A stretch of DNA of 64,000 bases. It comes from Bradyrhizobium sp. AZCC 1610. GTDB lineage: Bacteria > Pseudomonadota > Alphaproteobacteria > Rhizobiales > Xanthobacteraceae. The stretch spans positions 2,141,001-2,205,000 of the forward strand of contig NZ_JAZHRR010000001.1 of the NCBI RefSeq assembly GCF_036924515.1. Reading direction: 5' to 3'. The notes under the pieces are model-generated. The model was not told the DNA's origin, made no database searches, and saw nothing but the letters and a program-made list of their open reading frames with translations. Each line of letters starts with the position of its first letter. Position 1 is the stretch's first letter. The translations under genes and the position numbers were made by a program. Below are positions 33,104-43,240 of the stretch, one piece after another.

Positions 33104-34648
33104 ATGAATGCAAGTTCCGACCCTGGCCCCGCTCTCTTGGAAGTGCGCGGCCTGAGCAAGAGTTTTGGCACGCTGCGGGCCCTGCAGGAGGTGGATTTCA
33201 CCTTGCGGGCCGGCGAAATTCACGCGCTGCTCGGCGAGAACGGCGCGGGCAAGTCCACCCTGATCAAGGCGGTGACCGGTGTGTTCCCGCGCGACGCCGG
33301 CATCGTCCGGCTCGACGGTGCCGAGGTCGCGCCGCGCTCGGCCAAGGCCGCGGTCGATGCGGGGATTGCGACCGTCTATCAGGAGGTCAATCTGCTGCTG
33401 AACCTGTCGGTGGCGCAAAACCTCTATCTCGGACGGCAGCCGACGCGATTCGGTCTGGTGCGTGAGGCCGAGATGCGCCGCCGCGCCACCGAACTGCTTG
33501 CGGAGTTCGACCTGCATATCGACGTCGCTGAGCCGCTCGGAAACTATTCGGTCGCGGTTCAGCACATCACCGCGATCGCGCGCGCCGTCAACCAGTCGGC
33601 GCGGGTACTGATCCTCGACGAGCCGACCGCGAGCCTCGATCGCCACGAGGTCGAGATCCTTTTCGCGGTGATGCGCAAGCTCGCGCAGCGCGGCATCGGC
33701 GTCGTCTTCGTCACGCATTTTCTCGATCAGGTCTATGAAATCTGCAACCGCATCACGGTCCTGCGCAACGGCCGGTTGATCGGCGAGCGGACGACCGCCG
33801 AACTGCCGCGGATCGAATTGATCCGCATGATGCTCGGCCGCGAACTCGCCGAGACGACCAGCGAGCGCGCAGCGGCGCAGGTGCGGCAGGTGGGGGAGAT
33901 CTGCGCGCGCTTCGAAAACTATGGCAAGGCCGGCTATGTCGCGCCGTTCGATCTCGCGCTCCGCCGCGGTGAGGTGGTTGGTCTGGCGGGCCTGCTCGGA
34001 TCGGGGCGCACCGAAACCGCTCGGCTGGTGTTTGGCGCCGAGCGCGCCGACAGCGGCAGCGCTACCGTCGAAGGCAAGCCGGTCCGCCTGCAGTCGCCAC
34101 GCGATGCGGTTGCCCACGGCTTCGGCTATTGCCCCGAAGAACGCAAGACCGAGGGCATCATTGCCGATCTCACCGTGCGCGAAAACATCGTGCTGGCGCT
34201 GCAGGCCAAGCGCGGCCTCGCAAAGCCGCTGTCTCGCGCCGAGCAGGACGAGATCGCCATGCGTTTCATTGGGCTGCTCGACATCCGCCCGCCGGAGCCG
34301 GAGCGCCCGATCGGGCTATTGTCCGGCGGCAACCAGCAGAAGGTACTTCTCGCTCGATGGCTTGCCACCGCGCCGCGCCTTCTGGTGCTGGACGAGCCGA
34401 CTCGCGGCATCGATGTCGGCGCCCATGCCGAGATCATTCGCCTGATCCGTGAATTGTGCGACGACGGCCTGGCGCTGCTGGTGATTTCTTCCGAGCTCGA
34501 CGAGATCGTGACCTATTCCGACCGGGTGGTTGTGCTGCGCGATCGCGCCCATGTCGATGAGCTGGAAGGGGAAGCCATCGACGTCTCGAATATTCTAGCA
34601 GCGATCGCTGTCGCCGGCACTGCCGGCGCGGGAGCCGGACAGCCATGA
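33104..34648 (+). CDS. ytfR: Galactofuranose-type ABC transporter, double ATPase
   Basis: A 514-residue sugar-importer ATPase of the CUT2 type with two nucleotide-binding halves. The first has GENGAGKST near residue 44 and LDEPTASLD. The second half has the usual degenerate Walker A (LLGSGRTETARL), an LSGGNQQKV signature and DEPTRGIDVG. The start is ATG 33104 (MNASSDPG); an open frame extends upstream across the hairpin but has no ribosome site. Its stop overlaps ytfT by 4 bp. Confidence 0.94.
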   Translation: MNASSDPGPALLEVRGLSKSFGTLRALQEVDFTLRAGEIHALLGENGAGKSTLIKAVTGVFPRDAGIVRLDGAEVAPRSAKAAVDAGIATVYQEVNLLLNLSVAQNLYLGRQPTRFGLVREAEMRRRATELLAEFDLHIDVAEPLGNYSVAVQHITAIARAVNQSARVLILDEPTASLDRHEVEILFAVMRKLAQRGIGVVFVTHFLDQVYEICNRITVLRNGRLIGERTTAELPRIELIRMMLGRELAETTSERAAAQVRQVGEICARFENYGKAGYVAPFDLALRRGEVVGLAGLLGSGRTETARLVFGAERADSGSATVEGKPVRLQSPRDAVAHGFGYCPEERKTEGIIADLTVRENIVLALQAKRGLAKPLSRAEQDEIAMRFIGLLDIRPPEPERPIGLLSGGNQQKVLLARWLATAPRLLVLDEPTRGIDVGAHAEIIRLIRELCDDGLALLVISSELDEIVTYSDRVVVLRDRAHVDELEGEAIDVSNILAAIAVAGTAGAGAGQP

Positions 34649-35633
34649 TGCCAAGACTGCTGCAACGCCGTGGCCTTGCCCAGATCATCGCCTTGCTGGT
34701 GATCCTCGCGGTCGACCGCGCCGTCTCGCCGCAATTCTTCGATCTGCGGATGCAGGACGGGCGGCTGTTCGGCAGCCTGATCGACGTCTTGAACCGCGGG
34801 GCGCCGGTCGCGCTGCTTGCGCTCGGCATGGTGCTGGTCATCGCCACGCGGGGCATCGATCTGTCGGTTGGCGCGGTGATGGCGATATCAGGCGCCATTG
34901 CCGCGAGCCTGGCCGACGCCCACGGACTGCCGCTGGCGCTCGCCGCAGCCCTCGGCGCCGGGCTGCTATGCGGGCTGTGGAACGGCTTTCTCTCGTTGCC
35001 GTGCTCGGCATCCAGCCGATCGTCGCCACCTTGATCCTGATGGTGGCCGGCCGCGGCGTCGCGCAGCTCATTACCGAAGGGCGGATCGTCACCTTCACCG
35101 CGCCCGACCTGGTCTGGCTCGGCAACGGCTCGGTGCTCGGCGTGCCGGCGCCGGTGGTGGTCGTCCTCGGCATGTTGATCGTCACGGGCGCGGTGGTCCG
35201 AGGCTCTGCGCTCGGCCTGTTGATCGAGGCGACCGGCGGCAACGCAAGGGCAAGCGAACTCGCCGGGATCGGCACGCGCGGCATGATCCTCGCGGTCTAT
35301 GTCTGGTGCGGCCTGTGTGCGGCACTCGCCGGCGTCATCGCCGCCGCCGATATCATGGGCGCGGATGCCAATAATGCCGGCCTCTGGCTCGAGCTCGACG
35401 CCATTCTTGCGGTGGTGATCGGCGGCACCTCGCTGTTCGGTGGGCGCTTCAGCCTGGTGCTGGCGATGGTCGGCGCGCTGATCATCCAGGCCATGAACAC
35501 GGGTATCCTGCTGTCGGGTTATCCGCCGGAGTTCAATCTCGTGGTAAAGGCGGCCGTCGTGCTGGTCGTTCTGCTGCTGCAGTCGCCGCGCTTCGCCAAC
35601 GCCGGGGCCGTGCTGGGGAGGGCCCGCCAATGA
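34645..35633 (+). pseudogene. ytfT: Galactofuranose-type ABC transporter permease, frameshifted
   Basis: Two consecutive frames together make one CUT2 permease. The first (34645 onward) encodes MMPRLLQRRG through GLLCGLWNGFL and includes IDLSVGAVMAISG. The second resumes with VAVLGIQPIVATLILMVAGR and runs to 35633. They join if two bases are removed at 34990-34995, where CTCTCG stands for an expected CTCG; this looks like a TC duplication. Unless it is a sequencing error or bypassed by frameshifting, the permease is inactive. The reading frames before and after show no other damage. It overlaps ytfR and yjfF by 4 bp each. Confidence 0.85.
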
Positions 35634-36613
35634 GGAGTCTGCCGCCGGCCGCGATCACGGCCATGGTGTTCGTCGTTGGATTTGCGCTCTGCACCGCGCA
35701 ATTTCCCAATTTCGCTTCCACCCGCGTGGCCGCCAATCTGCTGACCGACAACGCCTTTCTCGGCATCGTCGCCGCCGGCATGACCTTCGTGATCATTTCC
35801 GGGGGCATCGACCTGTCGGTCGGCTCGGTGATCGGCTTCACCACCGTGTTCGTCGCGCTGGCGATCGAGCGACTCGGCATGCCGCCGCTGATAGCCTTCG
35901 CCGCAATCCTGCTGCTGTGCGCCGCCTTTGGCGCGGCCATGGGCGCCGTCATCCATTTCTTCGACATGCCACCGTTCATCGTCACGCTGGCGGGCATGTT
36001 CCTCGCCCGCGGCGCCAGCTTCCTGATGTCGACGGAATCGACGCCGATATCAGCGCCGCTCTATTCGAAGGTGTCGGATTTCGCACTGCGGCTGCCCGGG
36101 GGAGGCCGGCTCACCGCCATCGCCCTTATCATGCTCGCGGTGGTCGCGGCAGGAGCCGTGCTGCTGCATTTCACCCGCTTCGGGGCCAACGTCTATGCGC
36201 TCGGCGGCAGCCGCGCGACCACGGCCCTGATGGGCATTCCGGTCGGGTCCATGACGGTGCGCATCTACATGCTGTCGAGCGTCCTTGCCGGGCTCGCCGG
36301 CATTGTGTTCTCCTTCTACACTGCGGCGGGCTACTCTCTGTCGGCGGTGGGCGTCGAACTCGATTCCATCGCGGCTGTGGTGATCGGCGGCACCTTGCTG
36401 ACCGGCGGGCAGGGGTCGGTGGTCGGCACGTTGCTCGGCGTGCTGATTCAGGGCCTGATCCAGACCTACATCAATTTCGATGGAACCTTGTCGAGCTGGT
36501 GGACCAAGATCGTGACCGGTGTTCTTCTTTTCGCTTTCATCGCCCTGCAGCAGGCCATGCTGGGCATCGCCCGCCGCGCCGGCCCCCGTAAGGCAGGAGT
36601 CCTCAAATCATGA
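35630..36613 (+). CDS. yjfF: Galactofuranose-type ABC transporter permease
   Basis: A 327-residue membrane protein closely similar to E. coli YjfF: TDNAFLGIVAAGMTFVIISG, GIDLSVGSVIGF, LPGGGRLTAI, and the end block LIQTYINFDGTLSSWWTKI. It has about nine hydrophobic helices. It would pair with YtfT, which is frameshifted just upstream, so it may be non-functional or form a homomeric channel. Its stop overlaps the GntR gene start by 4 bp. Confidence 0.94.
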   Translation: MRSLPPAAITAMVFVVGFALCTAQFPNFASTRVAANLLTDNAFLGIVAAGMTFVIISGGIDLSVGSVIGFTTVFVALAIERLGMPPLIAFAAILLLCAAFGAAMGAVIHFFDMPPFIVTLAGMFLARGASFLMSTESTPISAPLYSKVSDFALRLPGGGRLTAIALIMLAVVAAGAVLLHFTRFGANVYALGGSRATTALMGIPVGSMTVRIYMLSSVLAGLAGIVFSFYTAAGYSLSAVGVELDSIAAVVIGGTLLTGGQGSVVGTLLGVLIQGLIQTYINFDGTLSSWWTKIVTGVLLFAFIALQQAMLGIARRAGPRKAGVLKS

Positions 36614-37389
36614 CGTCCCGGCTTGTCGTCATCCCGACGCGGCGCGCGCATTCCAACCACGCCGAGGTTGCCCGCAGCATCGGCGTCGACATCATCGCCG
36701 GCCGTTACGCCGAAGGCGGACGCCTTCCGGGCGATGCCGAACTCACGGCGATGTTCGGCGTGTCGCGGCCGGTGTTGCGCGAGAGCGTCAAGACCCTGGT
36801 TGCAAAGGGGCTGCTCACCACCAAGGCGCGGGTCGGCACCGTGGTGCGCGAGCGCGGCGCCTGGAACATGTTCGATGCCGACGTGCTGGCCTGGCATCTC
36901 GATGCCGGCATCGACCGGCGCTTCCTCAACGATCTCGCCGAAATCCGGCTCGCGGTCGAACCGCGCGCCGCCGCGCTCGCGGCTGGCCGCCGCTCGGAGG
37001 CCGACATCGCCGAACTCCGCCGGAGCATGGCGCGAATGCGGGCGGAGGCCTCCGACACCGTTGGTTTTGCCGATGGCGATCTTGCCCTGCACCTGGCCGT
37101 CGCCAACGCCTCCGGCAATTTGTTCATGCGTTCGATCGGCAACGTCATCGAGGCGGCGCTGCGCGCCTCGTTCCTGCTCAGCGCGCCGGTCGAGACGCAG
37201 GACCGCGAGACGGTGCTGCTGTGGCACCAGCGCATTGTCGATGCGATCGAGAGCGGCGATGCCGAGGCGGCGACCGTCGCCATGGCCGAGGTGATCCACA
37301 ATGGATTGCGCCGTCATGAGGGAACGCCGGCATCGTCCGGCACTGTGCCTGCGACCCCCGCGGCCGTCGAGTCTGGAGAGCAATCATGA
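36610..37389 (+). CDS. GntR-family regulator, FadR subfamily, sugar operon
   Basis: A 259-residue regulator with an N-terminal winged HTH (GRYAEGGRLPGDAELTAMFG, then VSRPVLRESVKTL) and a C-terminal FCD domain with an RLAVEPRAAALAAGRRSE start and LALHLAVANASGN. FCD regulators of this type answer to sugar acids such as galactonate, galactarate or 2-keto-3-deoxy acids. It is embedded in the transport/oxidation operon by 4-bp overlaps on both sides. Likely targets are the garD-ytfQ divergent region and possibly chvE. Confidence 0.9.
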   Translation: MTSRLVVIPTRRAHSNHAEVARSIGVDIIAGRYAEGGRLPGDAELTAMFGVSRPVLRESVKTLVAKGLLTTKARVGTVVRERGAWNMFDADVLAWHLDAGIDRRFLNDLAEIRLAVEPRAAALAAGRRSEADIAELRRSMARMRAEASDTVGFADGDLALHLAVANASGNLFMRSIGNVIEAALRASFLLSAPVETQDRETVLLWHQRIVDAIESGDAEAATVAMAEVIHNGLRRHEGTPASSGTVPATPAAVESGEQS

Positions 37390-38318
37390 GCCCGCTTCGC
37401 GTCGCCATCGTCGGCTTCGGCAAGATCGCGCGCGACCAGCATGTGCCGGCGATCGCTGCGACCGATGGCGTGGAGCTGGTTGCCGTCGCCAGCCGCAATG
37501 CCTCGCTTGCCGGCGTGCCGCATGCGGCGACGCTCGATGAACTGCTGCGCGACGGTCCGCCGATCGACGCGGTGGCGCTGTGCACCCCGCCGCAGGTTCG
37601 TCACGCGCAGGCGGCGATGGCGCTTGCCGCCGGCAAGCACGTGATGCTGGAAAAGCCGCCGGGCGCGACGGTAGCTGAAATCAATCCGCTCGTGACCGCT
37701 GCGAGGGCCGCGCAACGCACGCTGTTCGCCACGTGGCACTCGCGGTTCGCTCCCGCGGTCGAGCCGGCGCGGCTATTGCTCGCCGGCCGGCAGGTCACAT
37801 CAGTCAAAATTGCCTGGAGGGAAGACGTGCGGGTTTGGCATCCGGGGCAGGCCTGGATCTTTGAGCCGGGCGGGCTCGGCGTGTTCGACCCCGGCATCAA
37901 CGCGCTTTCGATCCTGACCCGCATTCTGCCGCAGCCCTTGTTCGTGACGTCGGCCGATCTCGCATTCCCCGCCAATCGCGACGCGCCGATCGCAGCCAGC
38001 CTTGCACTCAGCGATGCGCAGGGGTTGAAGATCACGGCCGAATTCGATTTCCGCCAGACCGGCCCGCAGAGCTGGGACATTGATCTCGACACCGATGGTG
38101 GCCCGGTCACGCTCTCCATGGGTGGGGCAAGGTTGCGAGCAGGAGGCAAGCAGCTCGTCGATGCTCCCGACGCCGAATATGCCGGGCTCTATCGCCGCTT
38201 CCGCGAACTCTGTGCAACCGGCGAGGCCGATGTCGATCTCGCGCCGCTCCAACTCGTCGCCGACGCGTTTCTGCTGGGGCGGCGCCGCACGGTTGAGCCA
38301 TTCGAGGAGGCGGCATGA
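37386..38318 (+). CDS. L-arabinose/D-galactose 1-dehydrogenase (Gfo/Idh/MocA family)
   Basis: A 310-residue NAD(P)-dependent dehydrogenase. GFGKIARDQH is at residues 10-19, EKPPG with the catalytic lysine at 89-93, WHPGQ at 151-155 and DPGINALS at 168-175. This pattern matches the Azospirillum L-arabinose 1-dehydrogenase and Pseudomonas galactose dehydrogenase as I know them. It oxidises the sugar at C1 to the lactone. The next two genes, an aldose epimerase and a lactonase, fit that route. Confidence 0.88.
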   Translation: MSPLRVAIVGFGKIARDQHVPAIAATDGVELVAVASRNASLAGVPHAATLDELLRDGPPIDAVALCTPPQVRHAQAAMALAAGKHVMLEKPPGATVAEINPLVTAARAAQRTLFATWHSRFAPAVEPARLLLAGRQVTSVKIAWREDVRVWHPGQAWIFEPGGLGVFDPGINALSILTRILPQPLFVTSADLAFPANRDAPIAASLALSDAQGLKITAEFDFRQTGPQSWDIDLDTDGGPVTLSMGGARLRAGGKQLVDAPDAEYAGLYRRFRELCATGEADVDLAPLQLVADAFLLGRRRTVEPFEEAA

Positions 38319-39397
38319 ACGTGTCGTCCATTCCTCGCGTTGCGCGCTCTACCTTCGGGCTGCTGCCTGACGGCAGCGAAGTCGAACGCGTGACCTTGCA
38401 GGCCGCGGACGGACTGGAAGCGCGCATCATGACCTACGGCGCGTCGCTGCAGGCATTGCTGGTGCCGGATGCCGCCGGACGCCGTGACGACATCGTGCTC
38501 GGTCATGAGGCGTTCGAGGGATATCTCGCCCGCCGGCAGTTCTTTGGCGCCACCGTAGGGCGCTATGCCAACCGTATCGCGGGGGCGCGCTTCACGCTCG
38601 ACGGCACTGAGGTGCAACTCGCGGCAAATAACGGGCCCAATGCGTTGCATGGCGGGCTGGAAGGTTTCGACCGCCGCAACTGGACGATCGTCGCGATCGA
38701 GGATGGAGATCGTCCGGCCGTAACGCTTGCGCGCACCAGTCCCGATGGCGAAGAGGGTTATCCCGGCGCGCTGGAAGTGGAGCTGACCTGGCGCCTGGCC
38801 GGACCGATGGAGCTTCGGCTCGACATGGCGGCGCGGACCGATCGCCCCACCGTGGTCAATCTCACCAACCACAGCTTTTTCAACTTGGCTGGCGCATCCT
38901 CGGGCCGCAGCATCCTCGATCATCACCTCACCGTCGCCGCCGATCATTTTCTCGCCATTGATGCCGGCGCGATCCCGCTGCCGCAGCCGCCTTGTGCGGT
39001 GGCCGGCACGCCGTTCGACTTCCGTGCAGGTGTCGAGATCGGCGCGCGGATTCGCGACGACCATCCGCAGCTCCGCCTCGGCCGCGGCTATGACCATAAT
39101 TTCTGCCTCGCGCCGCCAGGCGACGAGCCTCGTTTCGCTGCGCGGCTTGCTGCTCCGGGTTCCGGCCGTGTGCTCGAACTGTTCACCAATCAGCCCGGCT
39201 TGCAGGTCTATTCCGGAAACTTTCTCGATGGCTCGACCGCCGGAAAGGGCGGCCGCCTTTACCGGCAGTCCGACGCCATCTGTCTCGAGCCGCACGCGTG
39301 GCCCGATACGCCAAACCGGCCCGATTTCCCGACAGCACGCCTGTTGCCGGGCGAAGTCTATCGTCACACCACGCTATACCGTTTTACGCATGCCTGA
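38315..39397 (+). CDS. galM: Aldose 1-epimerase
   Basis: A 360-residue galactose mutarotase-like enzyme. Motifs include YANRIAGARFTLDG, NGPNALHGGLEGFD with the first catalytic histidine, NLTNHSFFNLAG with the second, and CLEPHAWPD containing the probable catalytic glutamate near the C-terminus. It converts alpha and beta anomers of galactose or arabinose and so supplies the anomer used by the dehydrogenase. Its start overlaps the dehydrogenase stop by 4 bp. Confidence 0.92.
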   Translation: MNVSSIPRVARSTFGLLPDGSEVERVTLQAADGLEARIMTYGASLQALLVPDAAGRRDDIVLGHEAFEGYLARRQFFGATVGRYANRIAGARFTLDGTEVQLAANNGPNALHGGLEGFDRRNWTIVAIEDGDRPAVTLARTSPDGEEGYPGALEVELTWRLAGPMELRLDMAARTDRPTVVNLTNHSFFNLAGASSGRSILDHHLTVAADHFLAIDAGAIPLPQPPCAVAGTPFDFRAGVEIGARIRDDHPQLRLGRGYDHNFCLAPPGDEPRFAARLAAPGSGRVLELFTNQPGLQVYSGNFLDGSTAGKGGRLYRQSDAICLEPHAWPDTPNRPDFPTARLLPGEVYRHTTLYRFTHA

Positions 39398-39501
39398 TGA
39401 CGGAACAAGCGATGTACCTGCCAACCAACAGAGCGGCACTGGCGAGAGGCGACTCCGCAATCGGGACACAATCCGTGGTAGAGTGCCTGAGAGGGCGGGC
39501 G

Positions 39502-40404
39502 ATGATCAATGACGACGAAATGGAAGCGGTACCGACGGCCGTTCTCTGTGGCGAGCGATGCCATCTTGGCGAGGGCCCGACCTACGACGCCACCACCGAC
39601 ACGGCCTGGTGGTTCGATATCCTCGAACGCCGGCTGTTCGAGGCGCGGCTCGACACCGGCCGCACCACCATCCATTCGCTCGGCGTGATGGGCAGCGCGC
39701 TTGGGCGTATCGACGCGCATCGTCAGCTCCTCGTCGCCGACGATGGTCTCTATATACGTGAGCCGGCGGATGGGCGGATGACGCTGTTCTGTCCGCTCGA
39801 AGCCGGCAATGCCGCAACGCGTTCGAACGATGCCCGGGTTCATCCGTCCGGCACGTTCTGGATCGGCACCATGGGCCGCCAGGCCGAGCGGGGACTGGGC
39901 GCCATTTATGCGCTGCATCGCGGTGAGCTGTCGCGCCTTTATGACCACATCACGATCCCGAATGCGATCTGCTTCTCGCCGGACGGAACTGTCGGCTATT
40001 TTGCTGATACAGGGCAGAATGTGCTGTTTCGCGTCGATCTCGATGCGGCGACCGGCCTGCCGCGCGGCGCGCCTGCCGCGCTGGTCACCCGGCGGGGCGG
40101 CGGCGGCATCGACGGTGCAGTGGTCGATGCCGACGGACTGATCTGGAATGCGCGCTGGGGCGGCGGCTGCATTGACGTCTACAGCCCGCAAGGCGAGCAT
40201 CTGCGCACGCTCCGCGTCCCGGCACGGCAGTCGAGCTGCCCTGCTTTTGTCGGGCAGGATCTCTCACGCCTGCTCGTCACCTCGGCCTGGCAGGGAATGG
40301 CCGAGGAAGCGAAACGTGCCGATCCCGATCATGGCCGCACCTTCGTGCTCGACGCCGCCGCGCGTGGCCGACCTGAACCAGACGTTAAACTTGCAACGGG
40401 TTGA
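39502..40404 (+). CDS. SMP-30/gluconolactonase family sugar lactonase
   Basis: A 300-residue six-bladed beta-propeller lactonase. Metal ligands are visible in LGEGPTYD (Glu), SNDARVHPSG (Asn), IPNAICFSPDG (Asn) and DGAVVDADG (Asp). The start is ATG 39502 with GAGGG upstream, which gives the usual family length. An in-frame ATG at 39397, overlapping the epimerase stop, would add 35 poorly conserved residues. It should open the arabino- or galactono-lactone to the aldonate. The dehydratase for the next step is not in this window. Confidence 0.9.
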   Translation: MINDDEMEAVPTAVLCGERCHLGEGPTYDATTDTAWWFDILERRLFEARLDTGRTTIHSLGVMGSALGRIDAHRQLLVADDGLYIREPADGRMTLFCPLEAGNAATRSNDARVHPSGTFWIGTMGRQAERGLGAIYALHRGELSRLYDHITIPNAICFSPDGTVGYFADTGQNVLFRVDLDAATGLPRGAPAALVTRRGGGGIDGAVVDADGLIWNARWGGGCIDVYSPQGEHLRTLRVPARQSSCPAFVGQDLSRLLVTSAWQGMAEEAKRADPDHGRTFVLDAAARGRPEPDVKLATG

Positions 40405-40514
40405 TGGAGGAATGAGGCGCGCACAAACGCGCAGAACGACTGAGTTTCAAGAACCGCATTCAGCGGTCTGACGATCCAGGAACCATAGATCCTCGATGAT
40501 CAAGGGAGTGAAGC

Positions 40515-41588
40515 ATGACTAGTCTGAAGATCACATTGTCGGCCTTTGCGCTGGCAGCAACCATGGCCGCAACGGCGGTGACCGGCGCTTTCGCCCAGAG
40601 CAAGGGGACCGTCGGGATCGCCATGCCGACCAAATCGTCGGCACGCTGGATCGACGATGGCAACAACATCGTAAAAATCCTGAAGGAGCGCGGCTACGGC
40701 ACCGACCTGCAATATGCCGAGGACGACATTCCGAACCAGCTCTCGCAGGTCGAGAACATGGTCACCAAGGGCGCCAAGGTGCTGGTGATCGCGGCGATCG
40801 ACGGCACCACGCTGTCCGACGTTCTGAAGCAGGCCAAGGCCAAGGGGATCACGGTCATCGCCTATGATCGATTGATCCGTGATACGCCCAATGTCGACTA
40901 CTACGCCACTTTCGACAATTTCCAGGTCGGCGTGCTGCAGGCGCAGTCGATCGAGCAGAGGCTGGGGCTGAAGGAAGGCAAGGGGCCCTTCAATATCGAA
41001 TTGTTCGGCGGCTCGCCGGACGATAACAACGCTTATTTCTTCTACAATGGCTCGATGTCGGTGCTGCAGCCTTATATCGACAGCGGCAAGCTGGTGATCG
41101 GCAGCGGCCAGAAGGGCATGGACAAGGTTTCGACCCTGCGCTGGGACGGCGCCACAGCCCAGGCGCGGATGGACAACCTCCTGAGTGCGTTCTACGGCCG
41201 CAAGCGGGTCGATGCCGTGCTCTCTCCCTATGACGGCCTGTCCATCGGCATTCTCTCTTCGTTGAAGGGCGTCGGCTATGGCAGCGGCAACATGCCGATG
41301 CCTGTCGTCAGCGGGCAGGATGCCGAGGTGCCCTCGATCAAGTCGATGCAGCGCGGCGAGCAGTATTCGACCATCTTCAAGGATACCCGCGATCTCGCCC
41401 GCGTCACCGCGGACATGGTGGACGCCTCGCTCAGCGGCAAGGAAGTGACCGTCAACGATACCAAGACCTACAATAACGGTGTCAAGGTGGTGCCTTCCTA
41501 TCTCCTGAAGCCTGTCGTCGTCGACAAGAGCAACTGGGAGAAGGTGCTGATCGACAGCGGCTACTACAAGCGTTCGCAGTTCGACTAA
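40515..41588 (+). CDS. chvE: Multiple-sugar-binding periplasmic protein
   Basis: A 357-residue CUT2-type binding protein with signal peptide ([17 protein letters not shown]). It matches ChvE throughout: [60 protein letters not shown] and [20 protein letters not shown]. ChvE binds aldoses such as galactose, arabinose and glucose; in Agrobacterium it also signals to VirA. It begins the chvE-gguAB unit, 110 bp after the lactonase gene. Confidence 0.95.
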   Translation: MTSLKITLSAFALAATMAATAVTGAFAQSKGTVGIAMPTKSSARWIDDGNNIVKILKERGYGTDLQYAEDDIPNQLSQVENMVTKGAKVLVIAAIDGTTLSDVLKQAKAKGITVIAYDRLIRDTPNVDYYATFDNFQVGVLQAQSIEQRLGLKEGKGPFNIELFGGSPDDNNAYFFYNGSMSVLQPYIDSGKLVIGSGQKGMDKVSTLRWDGATAQARMDNLLSAFYGRKRVDAVLSPYDGLSIGILSSLKGVGYGSGNMPMPVVSGQDAEVPSIKSMQRGEQYSTIFKDTRDLARVTADMVDASLSGKEVTVNDTKTYNNGVKVVPSYLLKPVVVDKSNWEKVLIDSGYYKRSQFD

Positions 41589-41596
41589 GACGAACG

Positions 41597-41624
41597 GCGG
41601 CGCCGGTGACGACCGGCGCCGCCA
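41597..41624 (+). other. Hairpin between chvE and gguA
   Basis: A perfect 12-bp stem (41597-41608 with 41613-41624) and a GACG tetraloop begin 8 bp after the chvE stop. No T-run follows. It probably stabilises chvE mRNA relative to gguAB. Confidence 0.65.
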
Positions 41625-41677
41625 CCTGCGTGTATCCTGCCGTTGCGGGACGGATAGATCATGGACGTGATAGCGCG

Positions 41678-43240
41678 ATGACTGCAATTCTCGAAATGCG
41701 CGGCGTTAGCAAGAGCTTTGCTGGGGTTCAGGCCCTGCGCGATGTCAACTTCACGGTGGAGGCGGGCCAGATCCATGCGCTGGTCGGCGAGAACGGCGCC
41801 GGCAAGTCGACCCTGATGAAGGTTCTCAGCGGCGTCTACCCCTATGGCGATTACGAAGGCAGCATCATCTTCGACGGTGAGGAGCGGCGCTTTCGCGACG
41901 TCAATGATTCCGAGGCGCTGGGCATCATCATCATCCATCAGGAGCTGGCGCTGATTCCGCTGATGTCGATCGCGGAGAACATCTTCCTGTCGCATCCGCC
42001 CTCGCGCCTTGGCGTGATCGACCGCGACACGGTCTACCGCCGGACCCAGGAATTGCTCGGCCAGGTCGGCCTCACCGAGATGCCCGATACGCTGGTGACC
42101 GATCTTGGCGTCGGCAAGCAGCAATTGGTGGAAATTGCCAAGGCCTTGTCCAAGCGGGTGCGACTATTGATCCTCGACGAGCCGACCGCCAGTCTGAACG
42201 AGAACGACAGCGCTGCGCTCCTGGATCGCCTGCTTGCATTCCGCGCGCAAGGCATCGCCTCGATCCTGATCTCGCACAAATTGTCGGAGGTCGCGCGCGT
42301 CGCCGACCGGATCACGGTGCTGCGCGACGGCCGCACCGTCGACAGCATCGATTGCCGGGCTGAGCCGGTGGAAGAGGACCGGATTATCCGCAGCATGGTC
42401 GATCGCGACCTTGCCCATCGCTTTCCGCAACGCACCGCCACGATCGGCGCACCGGTGTTCGCCGTGCAGGACTGGACGGTGCATCATCCGCAGCACAGGG
42501 ATCGCCTGACAATCAAGGGCGTGGATTTCGAGGTCCGGCGCGGAGAGGTGGTCGGGATCGCGGGGCTGATGGGCGCCGGCCGCACCGAATTCGCCATGAG
42601 CCTGTTCGGCCGCGCCTGGGGGGACCGGATCAGCGGACGCATCTGGCTCGATGGAAGGGAAGTCAACCTGTCGAGCGTGGCGGCGGCAATCGATGCTGGC
42701 CTCGCTTACGTCACCGAGGATCGCAAGCAACTCGGCCTGATTCTGGACAGCGACGTCCGCAAGAACATCACGCTGGCAAGCCTCGGCCGCGTGGCGCGCC
42801 AAGGCATGATCGATGACATGTCCGAATTGCGCGTTGCGAGCGATTACCGCAATCGGATGCGGATCAGGTGTTCCGACGTCTATCAGGAGACCGGCCAGCT
42901 CTCCGGCGGCAATCAGCAGAAGGTGGTGCTGTCGAAATGGCTGATGACCGATCCGAAAGTACTAATCCTCGACGAGCCTACGCGCGGCATCGATGTCGGG
43001 GCAAAATACGAAATCTATTGTATCATCAACGAGCTTGCCGAGGCCGGCAAGGGGGTGGTGATGATCTCGTCGGAAATGCCGGAACTGCTCGGCGTCTGCG
43101 ACCGCATCTGCGTGATGAATGACGGCGCCTTCGTCGGAGAATTCGCCGCCGCCGAGGCCACGCAGGAAAGGATCATGCGCGCCATCATGCGCAACAAGGA
43201 AATCGACAAGAAGGTACTTCAGGGAGATTTGCGGCCATGA
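41678..43240 (+). CDS. gguA: ChvE-linked sugar ABC transporter, double ATPase
   Basis: A 520-residue CUT2 double ATPase. The first half has GENGAGKST near residue 38 and LDEPTASLNEND; the second has GLMGAGRTEFAMSLFG, LSGGNQQKV and DEPTRGIDVG. ATG 41678 (MTAILEMRGVSKSF) is the chosen start, since the longer frame reads through the hairpin. It forms the energy module for ChvE and GguB. Its stop overlaps gguB by 4 bp. Confidence 0.95.
   Translation: MTAILEMRGVSKSFAGVQALRDVNFTVEAGQIHALVGENGAGKSTLMKVLSGVYPYGDYEGSIIFDGEERRFRDVNDSEALGIIIIHQELALIPLMSIAENIFLSHPPSRLGVIDRDTVYRRTQELLGQVGLTEMPDTLVTDLGVGKQQLVEIAKALSKRVRLLILDEPTASLNENDSAALLDRLLAFRAQGIASILISHKLSEVARVADRITVLRDGRTVDSIDCRAEPVEEDRIIRSMVDRDLAHRFPQRTATIGAPVFAVQDWTVHHPQHRDRLTIKGVDFEVRRGEVVGIAGLMGAGRTEFAMSLFGRAWGDRISGRIWLDGREVNLSSVAAAIDAGLAYVTEDRKQLGLILDSDVRKNITLASLGRVARQGMIDDMSELRVASDYRNRMRIRCSDVYQETGQLSGGNQQKVVLSKWLMTDPKVLILDEPTRGIDVGAKYEIYCIINELAEAGKGVVMISSEMPELLGVCDRICVMNDGAFVGEFAAAEATQERIMRAIMRNKEIDKKVLQGDLRP

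Noticed and set aside
34968..35633. A separate 221-codon permease gene starting at 34968
   Set aside because: It lacks the N-terminal third of a CUT2 permease, and that third is encoded just upstream in another frame. A frameshifted ytfT explains both.
36466..37383. A 305-codon minus-strand frame opposite the GntR gene
   Set aside because: The plus-strand GntR regulator has clear HTH and FCD domains with 4-bp overlaps to its neighbours; the minus frame is an antisense shadow.
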